A program made the position numbers and the translations under genes. The notes below the pieces were generated by a model. The model had not been told where the DNA came from. It worked only from the letters and a program-made list of their open reading frames with translations, and did not search any database. Positions 1-11,116 of a DNA stretch of 64,000 nucleotides are shown here, piece after piece. Origin of the DNA: Nitrosomonadales bacterium. Its GTDB lineage: Bacteria > Pseudomonadota > Gammaproteobacteria > Burkholderiales > Nitrosomonadaceae. Location of the stretch: positions 1-64,000 of the forward strand of contig VFJL01000009.1 in NCBI GenBank assembly GCA_009886095.1, written 5' to 3'. Every line of letters begins with the position of its first letter. Position 1 is the stretch's first letter.

Positions 1-813
1 GCAACTCGTCCCGGATGTGCTCCTGCGGATTGAGTTCAGGCGAATAGGGCGGCAGGAAATACAGCCTCAGGTTATCGGGCAAGACAAAGCTTTTGCTCTT
101 GTGCCAGCCAGCACCGTCGACCACCATGACAATGTTTTCCTGCGGGTAGCGCATGGCAATCTCGGTGATGAATAGCTGCATGCATCCGGTGTTGACTTGG
201 GGGAGTATCAGCGAGCAAATCACCCGTCCATTGGAGAGACGGCACCATAGGCACAAGCGTACTGGTAGACGAGCATGGCCTTGACGTGGCAAAGCCTCCT
301 ACGATTTCGTCCAGCGCGCCGGGAAGTTTTTTTTCATTCTTCGCGCGTCTGTGAGCCACCCTGAGGGTGATAAGTATCGGGGGCAAGTTTGCGCCAACCG
401 TGACGCGCCAGCATGCGGTAAACACTCGATAGCGCCAGCGTTTTTCCCAGTTTGGCTTCAATCGCTGGCTTGATCTGGGGGATGACAACCACGCCACCAC
501 TGGCAGCATCAGGCAGAACTTCATCGAGAATTTGCCGTTCACGATCCAGATCGGTGTTGGCTCTGTTGCGCAACTGGCGCTTGCTGCGTGGTGCGCTCAT
601 TTGTCCGGTCGCCACTTTGCCAAAGCGCGTGCGCATGGTGCAGGTGGCGCCATTGGAGCGACCAATGGCTCGAGCAGTCTGCTCGATGCTCAATCCCAAC
701 TCCAGGGGCAGTAACACCGACTGCGCCAGGCGCAATTCATCGGCTGTGCGCGCAGTTTCTAGAAGCTAACGTGCTGCCGCGATGTGTTCGGTTCCGCTTG
801 CAGATCTGGCCAT
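1..813 (-). pseudogene. IS630-family transposase remnant (truncated by window edge; nonsense mutation and frameshifts)
   Basis: Minus strand from ATG at 811-813 reads MARSASGTEHIAAAR*LLETARTADELRLAQSVLLPLELGLSIEQTARAIGRS (in-frame TAG at 766-768); the helix-turn-helix region continues in ORF 334..735. The C-terminal DDE signature VVDGAGWHKSKSFVLPDNLRLYFLPPYSPELNPQEHIRDEL is in another frame at 1-135, so there is at least one frameshift. Confidence 0.85.
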
Positions 814-881
814 GATTTTGTCCCCTTGAAATCAGGACTCTATTACTACTGTTTTTAATGCAAATTGGAACAAGGGCATCT

Positions 882-2063
882 CTACAACCCCCTCAACCCT
901 CTTGCCAAATCCGCTTTGATATCTTGCACCGCTTCCAATCCCACCGCGATGCGCAACAGGCCTTCGGTGATACCCGCCGCATCCCGTGCTTCCTGACTAA
1001 TACGGGCGTGGGTGGTGCTGGCAGGATGAGTAAGCGTACTCTTGGTATCACCCAGATTGGCGGTGATCGAAATCAGACGAGCGGAGTCCACCACCTGCCA
1101 CGCCGCTTCTTTTCCACCCTTCATTTCAAATGAAACGATGCCGCCACCAGTTTTCTGTTGACGCCGGGCAAGCTCGTACTGCGGATGCGACGCTAAGCCG
1201 GGATAATAGACTCGCGCCACATTTGGCTGCACCTCCAGCCAGCGGGCAATTTCCATGGCATTAGTAGAATGAGCCTCCATGCGGATTTTTAGGGTTTCCA
1301 TTCCCTTCAGGATTACCCAGGCATTGAATGCGCTCAGAGTTGGGCCAGCAGTACGCAAGAAGCCATGCACCCCTTTTTCCATCACCAGCTCGCGTTTCCC
1401 CAGTACTGCGCCACCCAGCACCCTACCCTGACCATCAAGATACTTGGTAGCAGAGTGGATCACTAGGTCGGCGCCCAGTTCCAGCGGCCTTTGCAGTATC
1501 GGCGAACAGAAACAGTTGTCAACCGCAAGCCACGCCCCAGTTTTTCTCGCAACTATAGCCAGCGCTGCGATGTCGGAAATTTCAGTAAGCGGGTTTGACG
1601 GGGTTTCTACAAAGAAAAGTTTTGTGTTGGTTTTTACTGCCGCCTGCCATGCTGCAACATCGGTGGCTGAAACAAACGTGGTCTCAATGCCGAAACGTTT
1701 GAGGATATTGTTAAACAAGTTTACCGTGGCACCAAACAGGCTGCGTGAAGCGATAACATGATCCCCTGCAGAGAGCAATCCCATTACGCAGGCAAGTATT
1801 GCCGACATGCCGGAAGAAGTGGCAACGCAGGCCTCCGCTCCCTCCAGTGCGGCAAGTCGTTCCTCAAAAGCAGTAACCGTAGGATTGGTGAAACGCGAAT
1901 ATATATTTCCAGGTTCCGCGCCGGAAAATCGTGCGGCAGCTTGGGCGGCACTATCAAACACATAGCTTGAGGTAAGATACAAAGCCTCGGAGTGCTCATT
2001 GAATTGACTGCGGTGAATGCCTGTATGGATCGCCAGCGTTTCCAGTTCAAAATCGTCAGACAT
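882..2063 (-). CDS. metZ: O-succinylhomoserine sulfhydrylase (PLP-dependent Cys/Met metabolism enzyme)
   Basis: 393 aa; ETLAIHTG, YSRFTNPT, SSGMSAI, SATKYLDGQGRVLGG motifs; adjacent to purF as in the conserved purF-metZ cluster. Confidence 0.9.
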   Translation of the reverse strand: MSDDFELETLAIHTGIHRSQFNEHSEALYLTSSYVFDSAAQAAARFSGAEPGNIYSRFTNPTVTAFEERLAALEGAEACVATSSGMSAILACVMGLLSAGDHVIASRSLFGATVNLFNNILKRFGIETTFVSATDVAAWQAAVKTNTKLFFVETPSNPLTEISDIAALAIVARKTGAWLAVDNCFCSPILQRPLELGADLVIHSATKYLDGQGRVLGGAVLGKRELVMEKGVHGFLRTAGPTLSAFNAWVILKGMETLKIRMEAHSTNAMEIARWLEVQPNVARVYYPGLASHPQYELARRQQKTGGGIVSFEMKGGKEAAWQVVDSARLISITANLGDTKSTLTHPASTTHARISQEARDAAGITEGLLRIAVGLEAVQDIKADLARGLRGL

Positions 2064-2081
2064 GGGAGACCCTCTCCAAAT

Positions 2082-2115
2082 AAAAAAACCCGTTCAGCTT
2101 TTGCTAAAACGGGTT
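2082..2115 (-). terminator. Rho-independent terminator in the metZ leader
   Basis: Minus strand AACCCGTTTTAGCAAAAGCTGAACGGGTTTTTTT: AACCCGTT...AACGGGTT stem followed by a T-tract, between the riboswitch-like element and the metZ ATG. Confidence 0.75.
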
Positions 2116-2173
2116 CCCCACGCTTTAGCTGTATTTATAACGCGCCCGCAAGCTGAATATCAAATCGGCGCAC
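2115..2173 (-). promoter_or_regulatory. SAM-II-like riboswitch aptamer upstream of metZ
   Basis: Minus strand GTGCGCCGATTTGATATTCAGCTTGCGGGCGCGTTATAAATACAGCTAAAGCGTGGGG resembles the SAM-II core (GCGC..GAUUU....GC..GCGCGU.AUAAAU..AGCUAAA..GGG); P1-like stem TGCGCC/GGCGCG; lies upstream of a methionine biosynthesis gene. Confidence 0.75.
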
Positions 2174-2215
2174 AATCACAAATTACACTTGGTAAATATT
2201 TTTGTCAAATCGCTG

Positions 2216-3736
2216 TTAGTCTGCTGCCACCAAATTCAAGTCCAGTTGCGTGCTGGATCTGGCTTGCGCTAAGGCAAGGCCACCATTGCGTTGCGCCTCA
2301 ATAATAGCCAGGTATTCTGGCGTAACATCACCAGTGATGTAATTACCATCGAAACAGGAAGTCTCATAACGTGTAATGGATGGATTGACCCGGCACACAT
2401 CTTTCTTGAGGGAGTCGAGATCCTGGTAAACAAGATGATCCGCGCCGATCTCTCGGCAAATATCATCGTCATTGCGTCCGGTGGCAATCAGTTCCTGGCG
2501 CGTTGGCATATCAATCCCATAGACATTTGGAAATCGCACTGGCGGTGCGGCTGAAGCAAAATACACTTTGTGCGCCCCGGCTTCCTGCGCCATTTGTACA
2601 ATTTCTCGGCTGGTCGTGCCGCGCACAATGGAGTCATCCACCAATAATACGTTCTTACCACGGAATTCCACACTCATAGCATTGAGCTTCTGCCGCACCG
2701 ATTTACGCCGCTGCTGCTGTCCTGGCATGATAAAAGTACGGCCAATGTAACGATTCTTGACGAAACCCTCGCGAAAATTTAGCCCCAGGCGGTTGGCAAG
2801 CTGCAAGGCACTGGGACGACTGGAATCAGGAATTGGAATTACCACATCAATATCTAGATGCCGCATGGTCTTGGTGATTTTATCGGCCAGACTCTCACCC
2901 ATGTTCAGCCGTGTTTCGTATACTGAAATACCATCCATTACCGAATCGGGACGCGCCAGATAGACATACTCGAAAATACATGGGTTAAGCGTAGGGTTAA
3001 TGGCGCATTGTTTGCTATGGAAATTACCATTCTCATCAATAAAAACCGCCTCTCCCGGTGCAATATCACGTACCAGTTTGAACCCAAGTGTATCAAGCGC
3101 TACGCTCTCAGATGCTACCAGATACTCAATCCCATGCTCGGTATCGGCACAGCCAAATACTAGCGGGCGGATACCGTAGGGATCACGAAAGGCTAGCAAC
3201 CCATAACCTGCGATCATTGCCACTACTGCGTAGGCACCACGGCAACGCCGGTGTACACCGGCAACCGCAGCAAAAATAGCGGCAGGATCAAGCTGATGGT
3301 TTTTCGTACTCCTTTGCAACTCATGTGCAAGTACATTGAGCAACACCTCAGAATCGGAATTGGTATTGACGTGACGTAGGTCTTCACGAAACAACTCCTG
3401 GTTGAGTTGTGCTGCATTGGTGAGATTACCGTTGTGTCCCAATACGATGCCAAACGGCGAATTTACGTAAAATGGTTGGGCCTCGGCACTAGATTCGGCA
3501 GAGCCAGCGGTCGGGTAGCGCACATGGGCAATACCCATATTGCCAGCCAGCGCACGCATGTTACGAGTTCTAAATACATCCCGAACCAAACCTCCACCTT
3601 TTTGCATGTGGAAAGTATTGCCCTGCGCAGTAACTATGCCAGCAGCATCCTGTCCACGATGCTGCAATACCAACAGCCCGTCATAAAGCAGCTGGTTGGC
3701 AGGCGATTGCGCGACTACACCCAGAATTCCACACAT
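2216..3736 (-). CDS. purF: amidophosphoribosyltransferase
   Basis: 506 aa; MCGILGVV N-terminal Cys nucleophile, [32 protein letters not shown] motif. Confidence 0.96.
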   Translation of the reverse strand: MCGILGVVAQSPANQLLYDGLLVLQHRGQDAAGIVTAQGNTFHMQKGGGLVRDVFRTRNMRALAGNMGIAHVRYPTAGSAESSAEAQPFYVNSPFGIVLGHNGNLTNAAQLNQELFREDLRHVNTNSDSEVLLNVLAHELQRSTKNHQLDPAAIFAAVAGVHRRCRGAYAVVAMIAGYGLLAFRDPYGIRPLVFGCADTEHGIEYLVASESVALDTLGFKLVRDIAPGEAVFIDENGNFHSKQCAINPTLNPCIFEYVYLARPDSVMDGISVYETRLNMGESLADKITKTMRHLDIDVVIPIPDSSRPSALQLANRLGLNFREGFVKNRYIGRTFIMPGQQQRRKSVRQKLNAMSVEFRGKNVLLVDDSIVRGTTSREIVQMAQEAGAHKVYFASAAPPVRFPNVYGIDMPTRQELIATGRNDDDICREIGADHLVYQDLDSLKKDVCRVNPSITRYETSCFDGNYITGDVTPEYLAIIEAQRNGGLALAQARSSTQLDLNLVAAD

Positions 3737-3865
3737 GATTACATCCCGGAAAGAGCGTACAGGTTAACGCCGCATGAAAAAAGTGTAAAGAAATTTACTT
3801 CGCGTTTTACTCTGCACCACATTGACGAGGACTGCCCCCATCTCTGCACCATAGTCAGGGAACCT

Positions 3866-4366
3866 CTATCGTTCATAATGAATACGCTTGGACAAATCCT
3901 GCGGCAGCCAAGGCATCATCATCTTTACCGCTGTTTCAAGCGGCTTACTAAATAGGGCCTTCTGCCAGAACGATTCTTGTGGGAGCGCAGTCATCCCTGC
4001 TGCCAATACAAACAGCAGCACTACCAGCAACCCGCGTGCAAGACCGAACAATGCACCAAAAAGTCTGTCAATAAACCCCAACCCCACTGTCTTTACCATG
4101 GCCGAGGCCAGCATGGTGACCAGACTCATTCCCAACAATGCCGACAAAAATATTGCAACAAATGCCACCAACATGCGTAGCAACTCTCCATGAATGCCAG
4201 CCGGCAGCATCAATGCAAAACTTGCCGCGAAAGAGTTCGCTGCCATGAACGCCACTACCCAACTCACCAGCGCCAATAACTCGCGCACTGCACCACGCAC
4301 CATACTCAGCAGAATCGATGCAGCCAATACGCTTAGGACAGCGTAATCGAAAATAGTCATTTGCAA
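3866..4366 (-). CDS. cvpA: CvpA family (colicin V production) membrane protein
   Basis: 166 aa, multiple TM segments, DYAVLSVLAASILLSMVRGAVRELLALVSWVVAF; upstream of purF as usual. Confidence 0.9.
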   Translation of the reverse strand: MQMTIFDYAVLSVLAASILLSMVRGAVRELLALVSWVVAFMAANSFAASFALMLPAGIHGELLRMLVAFVAIFLSALLGMSLVTMLASAMVKTVGLGFIDRLFGALFGLARGLLVVLLFVLAAGMTALPQESFWQKALFSKPLETAVKMMMPWLPQDLSKRIHYER

Positions 4367-4453
4367 AAATGAGAAAAACTACCAGAGCAAGTTTTCTCCA
4401 TATGGCAATCGTTATTACTTCGTTGCATCCAAGCTATAAATTCCATCATGGAA

Positions 4454-5071
4454 TTATTGAGCTGTCACTACACCATCAAGCCCCAACTTTTTCAATTTCT
4501 CACGCATTTCCTCCGCCGTTCCGCGAATAGGGAAAGGGCCGATACGCACACGGATTACTTCACCCTTGTCGGTGTTGATATTTTCCATATAGGTATTGAT
4601 GCCATTTGAAATGAGATTTTGCTGCTGTTGCCTTGCCTTGATTGGATCAGAAAACGCACCCAATTGCACCACAAATGCACCTGTAGCAGCGACAGGTTTT
4701 TCAACTCGGGATTCAGTCTTTAAATCAGATTTATTCTCAACCGATTTCCCTGTGGTTTGTGCTGGCTGCGGCAGAGGTTGAGATTTCACCTGCCCTGTTT
4801 GCGCAGCTTGTTGTGCTATTATTTCTGGTTCTTCAGCAGCAGCAGCGATAGCTGACACCCCTGCCTCGGGAACAATCTTGGGGGAAAACTCGCCCGCCGA
4901 ATTTTCCGAAGGAATACGGATGTCAATCTCATGACTCCCCTGCTTCGGTTCGCTGTCGAGCACCATCGGTAGAATCACAATCGCAGCGATCACAAGTACA
5001 GCCGCCCCAATCAAGCGTCTTCTGGCACTTTTCCTTAATTTAATTTCTTCTTCAGTGATTGTTTTTGCCAT
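4454..5071 (-). CDS. SPOR domain protein (DedD-like)
   Basis: One N-terminal TM and a C-terminal SPOR repeat (FVVQLGAFSDPIKARQQQQNLISNGINTYMENINTDKGEVIRVRIGPF). Confidence 0.88.
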   Translation of the reverse strand: MAKTITEEEIKLRKSARRRLIGAAVLVIAAIVILPMVLDSEPKQGSHEIDIRIPSENSAGEFSPKIVPEAGVSAIAAAAEEPEIIAQQAAQTGQVKSQPLPQPAQTTGKSVENKSDLKTESRVEKPVAATGAFVVQLGAFSDPIKARQQQQNLISNGINTYMENINTDKGEVIRVRIGPFPIRGTAEEMREKLKKLGLDGVVTAQ

Positions 5072-5088
5072 TTGAATCTGCCTGTTTA

Positions 5089-6396
5089 CTACTGTCGGCG
5101 CTTAACTATATTGCGATATGCTAACACTTCACTCACAGTATGGAATGAGCCGAAAACGCAGATTCTATCATTTTCGGTCGCTTGCTCACAGGCATATGCA
5201 TAGGCCGTAGCAGTATCTGGAAAAGCGCAGATTACCCCTCCTGCTCCCACTACATTCACACTTTCCAACACCTGCAGTAGTTCATCGGCAGAGGCGCCGC
5301 GTGGCACATTAATGTCCGCCACCAACCACATATCCACTCTGGACATGAGCGATCGCACCACACCGGCTATATCTTTATCCCTGAGCATCGCGAATACGGC
5401 ATAAGTCTTCTGATAGCGATCCATGTTGTCAAGATTGATAGCCAGAATATGTGCAGCACTTGGATTATGCGCTACATCCAACACTATCAGCGGTCGTCCT
5501 GGTAATACCTGAAACCGTCCCGGCAATGTTACCTCCAGCAGACCCTGGCGTATATCACCCATGGTAACCGGCAAACTGTCCTTGAGCGTATCCAGCGCAG
5601 CGAGGCAGGCACTGGCGTTGCGCAGTTGACAAGTACCACGCAAGGCAGGATGGGGAAGCGCATGACGCTTGCCTCCTACTCCCCAATAGCCCCATAGAGT
5701 TGCATCGGCTAAGTATCCAAAGTGTTCGCCAATATGCATGAAATTTGCACCAATTGCCTCTGCATGTCGACGGACAGCAGCAGGAACATTTGGCTCTGAA
5801 CAGATCGCAGCTCTGCCGCTTCTAAAAATTCCAGCCTTCTCGAATCCAATTTCCTCTCGCGTGTTACCGAGATAATCCATATGATCAAAATCCACGCTAG
5901 TCAACACTGCACAGTTAGCATCAAAGATATTGACTGCGTCCAAACGCCCGCCCAACCCCACTTCCAGAATCGCAACATCCACCCCAGCCTGACTGAACAA
6001 CTGCATTGCCGCCAAGGTTCCAAACTCAAAATAAGTCAGAGAAATACCACTATCTACCCGTGCCGAATCGACCTCATCAAAAGCTCTACATAAATCATCG
6101 TCACTCGCCTCCTGCTGATTTATCCTCACTCGCTCGTTATAGCGCAGCAAATGCGGCGAAGTGTAGCAAGCGACACGATACCCGGCACGGCTCAGAATTG
6201 CCTCCAGCATGGCACATGTCGAACCCTTACCATTGGTGCCACCAACAGTAATGATGGGAAAAGACGGTGTAAGACCCAGCATGCTCTTGACCTGATCGAC
6301 ACGCTCCAACCCCATCTCGATGGTCTTGGGGTGGAGATATTCGAGATAACCCAACCAATCAGACAGAGTTCTTGGTTTTGAATTGGATTCGATCAT
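5089..6396 (-). CDS. folC: bifunctional folylpolyglutamate synthase/dihydrofolate synthase
   Basis: 435 aa; VGGTNGKGSTCAMLEAIL P-loop, SPHLLRYNERVRI, DVAHNPSAA. Confidence 0.95.
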   Translation of the reverse strand: MIESNSKPRTLSDWLGYLEYLHPKTIEMGLERVDQVKSMLGLTPSFPIITVGGTNGKGSTCAMLEAILSRAGYRVACYTSPHLLRYNERVRINQQEASDDDLCRAFDEVDSARVDSGISLTYFEFGTLAAMQLFSQAGVDVAILEVGLGGRLDAVNIFDANCAVLTSVDFDHMDYLGNTREEIGFEKAGIFRSGRAAICSEPNVPAAVRRHAEAIGANFMHIGEHFGYLADATLWGYWGVGGKRHALPHPALRGTCQLRNASACLAALDTLKDSLPVTMGDIRQGLLEVTLPGRFQVLPGRPLIVLDVAHNPSAAHILAINLDNMDRYQKTYAVFAMLRDKDIAGVVRSLMSRVDMWLVADINVPRGASADELLQVLESVNVVGAGGVICAFPDTATAYAYACEQATENDRICVFGSFHTVSEVLAYRNIVKRRQ

Positions 6397-6467
6397 TTGC
6401 TGTCACACGCCGTTCTGACAATGAAGCCACGATACGGATTATTTGCTGCAGCAAGCGCCACCATAAA

Positions 6468-7337
6468 TCAGGATGCAGGGGCAGGCACCCGCATCAGTAG
6501 CGTGCACAGATTGGCGAGCTTATCGCGCATCTGCCTGCGATCCACGATCATATCTATCGCTCCATGCTCCAGCAGGAACTCGGCACGCTGAAAACCTTCC
6601 GGTAGAGTTTGACGCACTGTCTGTTCGATCACCCTTGGCCCGGCAAAACCGATCAGCGCTCCCGGTTCGGCGATTACCACGTCGCCAATGAAGGCAAAAC
6701 TGGCCGATACGCCACCCATGGTAGGATCGGTAAGTACCGAGATAAAAGGGATTTTCTCCTGACTTAACTGAGTAAGCACCGCTGATGTCTTGGCCATTTG
6801 CATCAGCGATAACAACCCCTCCTGCATACGCGCTCCACCACTGGCAGTAAAACATACAAACGGCATATGCTGCTCAATGCATACCTGCACTCCGCGTACA
6901 AAACGCTCGCCCACCACCGAACCCATCGAACCACCCATGAAACCAAATTCAAACGCGGCTACCACCAAGGGTACAGTCTTGACGCTACCCTGCATTACCA
7001 CCAGCGCATCGTCTTCGTCAGTATCTATTTTCGCCTGTGATAGGCGATCAACGTAACGTTTGCTATCTTTGAATTTAAGCGGATCCAGCGATAGCACTTT
7101 TGCGCCGATCTCATAACGCCCCTCGGCATCCAGCAACAAATCAAGGCGTACTCTGGCAGAGATACGGTTGTGGTGATTACACTTGGGGCAAACGTTGAGA
7201 TTATTTCCCAGGTCGGAGTAATACAGCACGGCTTCACAAGAAGCGCATTTGCTCCACAACCCCTCTGGTACGATTTTTTTCTCGCCGCTTTCCTTACGCT
7301 TTATTTTTGGGGGAAGAAGTTTCTGGAACCAGCTCAT
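6468..7337 (-). CDS. accD: acetyl-CoA carboxylase carboxyltransferase subunit beta
   Basis: 289 aa; zinc ribbon [35 protein letters not shown]. Confidence 0.96.
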   Translation of the reverse strand: MSWFQKLLPPKIKRKESGEKKIVPEGLWSKCASCEAVLYYSDLGNNLNVCPKCNHHNRISARVRLDLLLDAEGRYEIGAKVLSLDPLKFKDSKRYVDRLSQAKIDTDEDDALVVMQGSVKTVPLVVAAFEFGFMGGSMGSVVGERFVRGVQVCIEQHMPFVCFTASGGARMQEGLLSLMQMAKTSAVLTQLSQEKIPFISVLTDPTMGGVSASFAFIGDVVIAEPGALIGFAGPRVIEQTVRQTLPEGFQRAEFLLEHGAIDMIVDRRQMRDKLANLCTLLMRVPAPAS

Positions 7338-7354
7338 AAGCCTGCGCTCAACCT

Positions 7355-8167
7355 TTAGTATTTAATGCTGACTTCATCAATTGCGCTCCGCAGGCCTTTT
7401 ACTAAACGGTCCACATTTGTCAGCACTTCCGCTCTGGGCGATTTTTCAATTTCTTCGATAATGCGACTACCCACTACCACCGCATCCGCCAAACCGGCTA
7501 TTGCCTTGGCTGTTACGCCATCGCGTATACCAAAACCGACGCCAATGGGGATGGAGATACATGAACGCAACTGGATCAGCTTGTTAGCTACTTCACTCAA
7601 ATCAAGGTGTGATGCACCGGTCACGCCCTTCAATGAAACGTAGTACACATACCCCTGTGCCATTTTTGCTACTTGCTCAATACGCGTCTGCGGCGTAGTA
7701 GGAGACAACAGAAAGACTGCATCCAATTCCTTCTGCCTGAGATGTTCCACCCATTCCACACACTCTTCTGGTGGATAATCCACCGTCAGCACTCCATCCA
7801 CGCCGCATTCTTTTGCCCTGGTTGAAAATTTACCGTAGCCCATCGCTTCTACCGGATTGGCATAGCCCATCAACACTACGGGTGTGCGCATATCGTTTTT
7901 TCTGAATTCTTCCACCATAGTTAATACATCTTTCAAACCCACATGGTACTTCAACGCTCGTTCGGAGGAGCGCTGTATGGTCGGACCATCCGCCATCGGG
8001 TCGGAAAATGGCACCCCCAGTTCAATGATGTCAGCGCCCGCTTTTACTAATCCATGCATTAATGGAACCGTCATTGCCGGATCCGGATCGCCGGCGGTAA
8101 TGAAGGGGATCAAGGCTTTTTTGTTTTGCTGACGCAGCCTATCAAATACTGTTGCAATACGGGACAT
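7355..8167 (-). CDS. trpA: tryptophan synthase alpha chain
   Basis: 270 aa; [37 protein letters not shown]. Confidence 0.96.
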   Translation of the reverse strand: MSRIATVFDRLRQQNKKALIPFITAGDPDPAMTVPLMHGLVKAGADIIELGVPFSDPMADGPTIQRSSERALKYHVGLKDVLTMVEEFRKNDMRTPVVLMGYANPVEAMGYGKFSTRAKECGVDGVLTVDYPPEECVEWVEHLRQKELDAVFLLSPTTPQTRIEQVAKMAQGYVYYVSLKGVTGASHLDLSEVANKLIQLRSCISIPIGVGFGIRDGVTAKAIAGLADAVVVGSRIIEEIEKSPRAEVLTNVDRLVKGLRSAIDEVSIKY

Positions 8168-8184
8168 GAATATCTCAGGCTCGG

Positions 8185-9384
8185 TTAAAATGTAATGCCG
8201 GAGGCTTCAGCTACGGTGACCATATCTTTATCTCCACGCCCGGAGAGATTCACCAGCAACAACTTGTCTTTGTCGAGTGTGGGCGCGAGCTTGGCAGCGT
8301 AAGCCAGTGCGTGGCTTGATTCCAGTGCTGGCATGATCCCCTCATACCGGCATAGAGTATGGAATGCTGCCAGTGCTTCAGCGTCACTTATCCCCACGTA
8401 TTCAGCACGGTTACTGTCCTTAAGCCAAGCATGTTCCGGGCCAACACCGGGGTAGTCAAGACCAGCAGAAATGGAATGAGTCTCGATGATCTGACCATCC
8501 GCATCCTGAATCAGGTAGGTGCGATTGCCATGCAGCACACCAGGCCTTCCTGTCATTAGGGTTGCTGCGTGCTGGCCACTTTCGATGCCGCGGCCTGCCG
8601 CTTCCACGCCTATCATGCGTACATCGCTGTCGTCTATATAGGGATAAAATAGGCCAATAGCGTTTGATCCACCGCCCACACAGGCGATCAGCGCATCCGG
8701 TTGACGTCCATATTCCTCTTGCATCTGCACCTTTGCTTCACGTCCGATGATAGCCTGAAAATCACGTACCATCATCGGATAGGGATGTGGGCCAGCAACC
8801 GTGCCGATGATGTAAAAAGTATTCTCAACGTTGGTAACCCAGTCGCGCATGGCTTCATTGAGCGCGTCCTTCAGCGTCCGGGAACCGGACTCGACTGGTA
8901 CTACTGTCGCACCCAGTAACTTCATCCGATAGACATTGGTAGCCTGACGCTTTATATCCTCGGAACCCATGTAGACCACACACTCCATACCGTAGCGCGC
9001 AGCTACCGTGGCGCTGGCAACGCCATGCTGACCCGCCCCGGTCTCGGCAATCACGCGTGGCTTGCCCATGCGCTTGGCCAGCAGCGCCTGGCCGATGGTG
9101 TTGTTTATTTTGTGCGCGCCGGTATGATTCAGGTCTTCACGCTTCAGCAGAATCTGCGCTCCGCCCAGATGTGTCGACCATCTCTTTGCATGATAAATCG
9201 GGCTGGGTCGTCCCACATAGTGCTTCAACTCATAGGCGAATTCTGCCTGAAAATCGCTATCACTACGATAATGTTCATACTGGTTGCGTAATTCCTCCAG
9301 CGCTGCAATCAGTGTCTCAGCTACAAATACACCGCCATAAGGACCAAAGTGGCCGCGCTTGTCAGGAAGATCATAAACTTTCAC
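8185..9384 (-). CDS. trpB: tryptophan synthase beta chain
   Basis: Likely GTG start at 9384 ([25 protein letters not shown]) with an AAGGAG upstream; [23 protein letters not shown]. The ORF track extends to 9426. Confidence 0.95.
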   Translation of the reverse strand: MKVYDLPDKRGHFGPYGGVFVAETLIAALEELRNQYEHYRSDSDFQAEFAYELKHYVGRPSPIYHAKRWSTHLGGAQILLKREDLNHTGAHKINNTIGQALLAKRMGKPRVIAETGAGQHGVASATVAARYGMECVVYMGSEDIKRQATNVYRMKLLGATVVPVESGSRTLKDALNEAMRDWVTNVENTFYIIGTVAGPHPYPMMVRDFQAIIGREAKVQMQEEYGRQPDALIACVGGGSNAIGLFYPYIDDSDVRMIGVEAAGRGIESGQHAATLMTGRPGVLHGNRTYLIQDADGQIIETHSISAGLDYPGVGPEHAWLKDSNRAEYVGISDAEALAAFHTLCRYEGIMPALESSHALAYAAKLAPTLDKDKLLLVNLSGRGDKDMVTVAEASGITF

Positions 9385-9997
9385 TATTTCTAACTCCTTG
9401 CATGAAAGCGGCAATTTTCTCCGCATCCTTGATGCCCTTGGCGGCTTCTACACCACTCGATACATCCACTGCCCAAGGCTGCACCTGTTTGATCGCCATC
9501 ATTACGTTGCCGGGATGCAGGCCACCAGAAAGAATCAGCGGCAACGGCAAATGTTGCGGAATCAAGCCCCAGTTAAATACATCACCAGTCCCACCCGGCG
9601 AACCTTCGACGTAGCTATCCAGTAGCAACCCCTTGGCGCTGGAGTAACGGGTTGCATATTGTAGCAAATCTACCCCACTCCTGACTCGCACAGCTTTAAT
9701 ATAAGGTAGTGAAAATCGGCAACAAAATTCCGGGGATTCGTCACCATGAAATTGCAGCAGGTTCAGACCCGCAATGGAGACGGTTTCTTCTACCCATTCT
9801 GGTTCCGGATCAACATATACACCTACTGTGCTAATGAATGGCGGCAGCACTGCTGCAATTTCACGCACCTTAGCTGGCATGATATAACGTGCGCTTTGTG
9901 ACCAGAATATAAACCCGATGGCGTCTGCACCCAGACGCGCCGCTACCAGCGCATCTTCAATACGAGTAATACCACAGATTTTTATTCGGGTAGGCAT
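9371..9997 (-). CDS. trpF: phosphoribosylanthranilate isomerase
   Basis: 208 aa; [37 protein letters not shown]. Confidence 0.95.
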   Translation of the reverse strand: MPTRIKICGITRIEDALVAARLGADAIGFIFWSQSARYIMPAKVREIAAVLPPFISTVGVYVDPEPEWVEETVSIAGLNLLQFHGDESPEFCCRFSLPYIKAVRVRSGVDLLQYATRYSSAKGLLLDSYVEGSPGGTGDVFNWGLIPQHLPLPLILSGGLHPGNVMMAIKQVQPWAVDVSSGVEAAKGIKDAEKIAAFMQGVRNSESL

Positions 9998-10075
9998 AAA
10001 TCAAAAACGAGTTTTTTGGATACAAGTACAAACCAGCCTTCCAGGCGCACTGTGATTATACCTGTGCATTCGTGG

Positions 10076-10891
10076 TTAAGTTTTTCCCTGTCGTGACTGA
10101 GTCCGTTGTAGCAAGCCCACGATGAGCGGCTCTACAAACCCCGGCAAACTCCACTTTGGATCATAAGCAATCCCCGCCAAGTATAACCCAGCAGCAGAGA
10201 AAGTCGGTGCAGCATGAGCACGATCACGACCTTCCAGCAGCATCCGCATCCATTCGGGCTGATATTTTCCCTTGCCCACGTAAACCAGGCAACCCACAAT
10301 ATTGCGCACCATGTGATGCAAAAATGCATTAGCACGCAACTCAATCACGATGATGTCGCCTTGACGTGTAATTTCCAGTTTAGTCAGATTCCGCACAGGA
10401 GATTTGGCTTGGCATTCGGCTGCACGGAATGCGCTGAAATCATGCTCACCTAAAAGCATTTGTGCGGCAATTCGCATCTGCTCAAGATCGAGAGTTTGAT
10501 GAAACCAACCTACTTTGCCATGATGAAGCCCAGAGCGCACTGGATGGTTCGACAGCAGGTAAAGATAACAACGTTCGCTGGCGCTGTAGCGGGCGTGAAA
10601 GTCATCAGGAACCTCGGATGCCCACAGCACCGCAATGCTGTCAGGCAATAGCGCATTGACGCCACGTACCCAGGCACTCAGAGGCCGCTGTACCTGCGAG
10701 TCAAAATGCACCACTTGGTATAGAGCATGCACGCCTGTATCGGTGCGTCCTGCTGTGACTACCCGGACATTACTGGTAGCGATTTTCGATAAGGCCTTTT
10801 CCAGTACATCTTGTACCGATCTACCCGAAGGCTGACTTTGCCAACCACAAAAACTGCTACCCTCATACTCCAGCACCAGCGCAATTCTCAT
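10076..10891 (-). CDS. truA: tRNA pseudouridine(38-40) synthase
   Basis: 271 aa; AGRTDTGVHALYQVVHFDS, FLHHMVRNIVGCLVYVG. Confidence 0.95.
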   Translation of the reverse strand: MRIALVLEYEGSSFCGWQSQPSGRSVQDVLEKALSKIATSNVRVVTAGRTDTGVHALYQVVHFDSQVQRPLSAWVRGVNALLPDSIAVLWASEVPDDFHARYSASERCYLYLLSNHPVRSGLHHGKVGWFHQTLDLEQMRIAAQMLLGEHDFSAFRAAECQAKSPVRNLTKLEITRQGDIIVIELRANAFLHHMVRNIVGCLVYVGKGKYQPEWMRMLLEGRDRAHAAPTFSAAGLYLAGIAYDPKWSLPGFVEPLIVGLLQRTQSRQGKT

Positions 10892-10986
10892 CTCACGGGA
10901 TATATGCTGTCATTGTCAAAACAATACAAAACCGAATCGGAGCAGTTGGGTGCATGAATGAGATTCTCAAAGAGAAAGTAGAAATA

Positions 10987-11113
10987 CTAAGGAAACGCAG
11001 ATTAAATCCGTTCACATTGAACTTGTCGAAATGCTGTCTATATAAATCAGCATGTTGGCAAAGGCTTCGACAAACTCAGCCCGAACGGACTGAATAAATC
11101 GGTGTTTCCCTAA
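10987..11113. repeat. MITE-like palindromic repeat with ~45-bp imperfect terminal inverted repeats
   Basis: CTAAGGAAACGCAGATTAAATCCGTTCACATTGAACTTGTCGAA... and the reverse complement of the right end TTAGGGAAACACCGATTTATTCAGTCCGTTCGGGCTGAGTTTGTCGAA; inner ATGCTG/CAGCAT inverted repeat. Confidence 0.75.
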
Positions 11114-11116
11114 ACA

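Noticed and set aside
1444-1761. 105-aa + strand ORF inside metZ
   Set aside because: Antisense to conserved metZ; no independent support.
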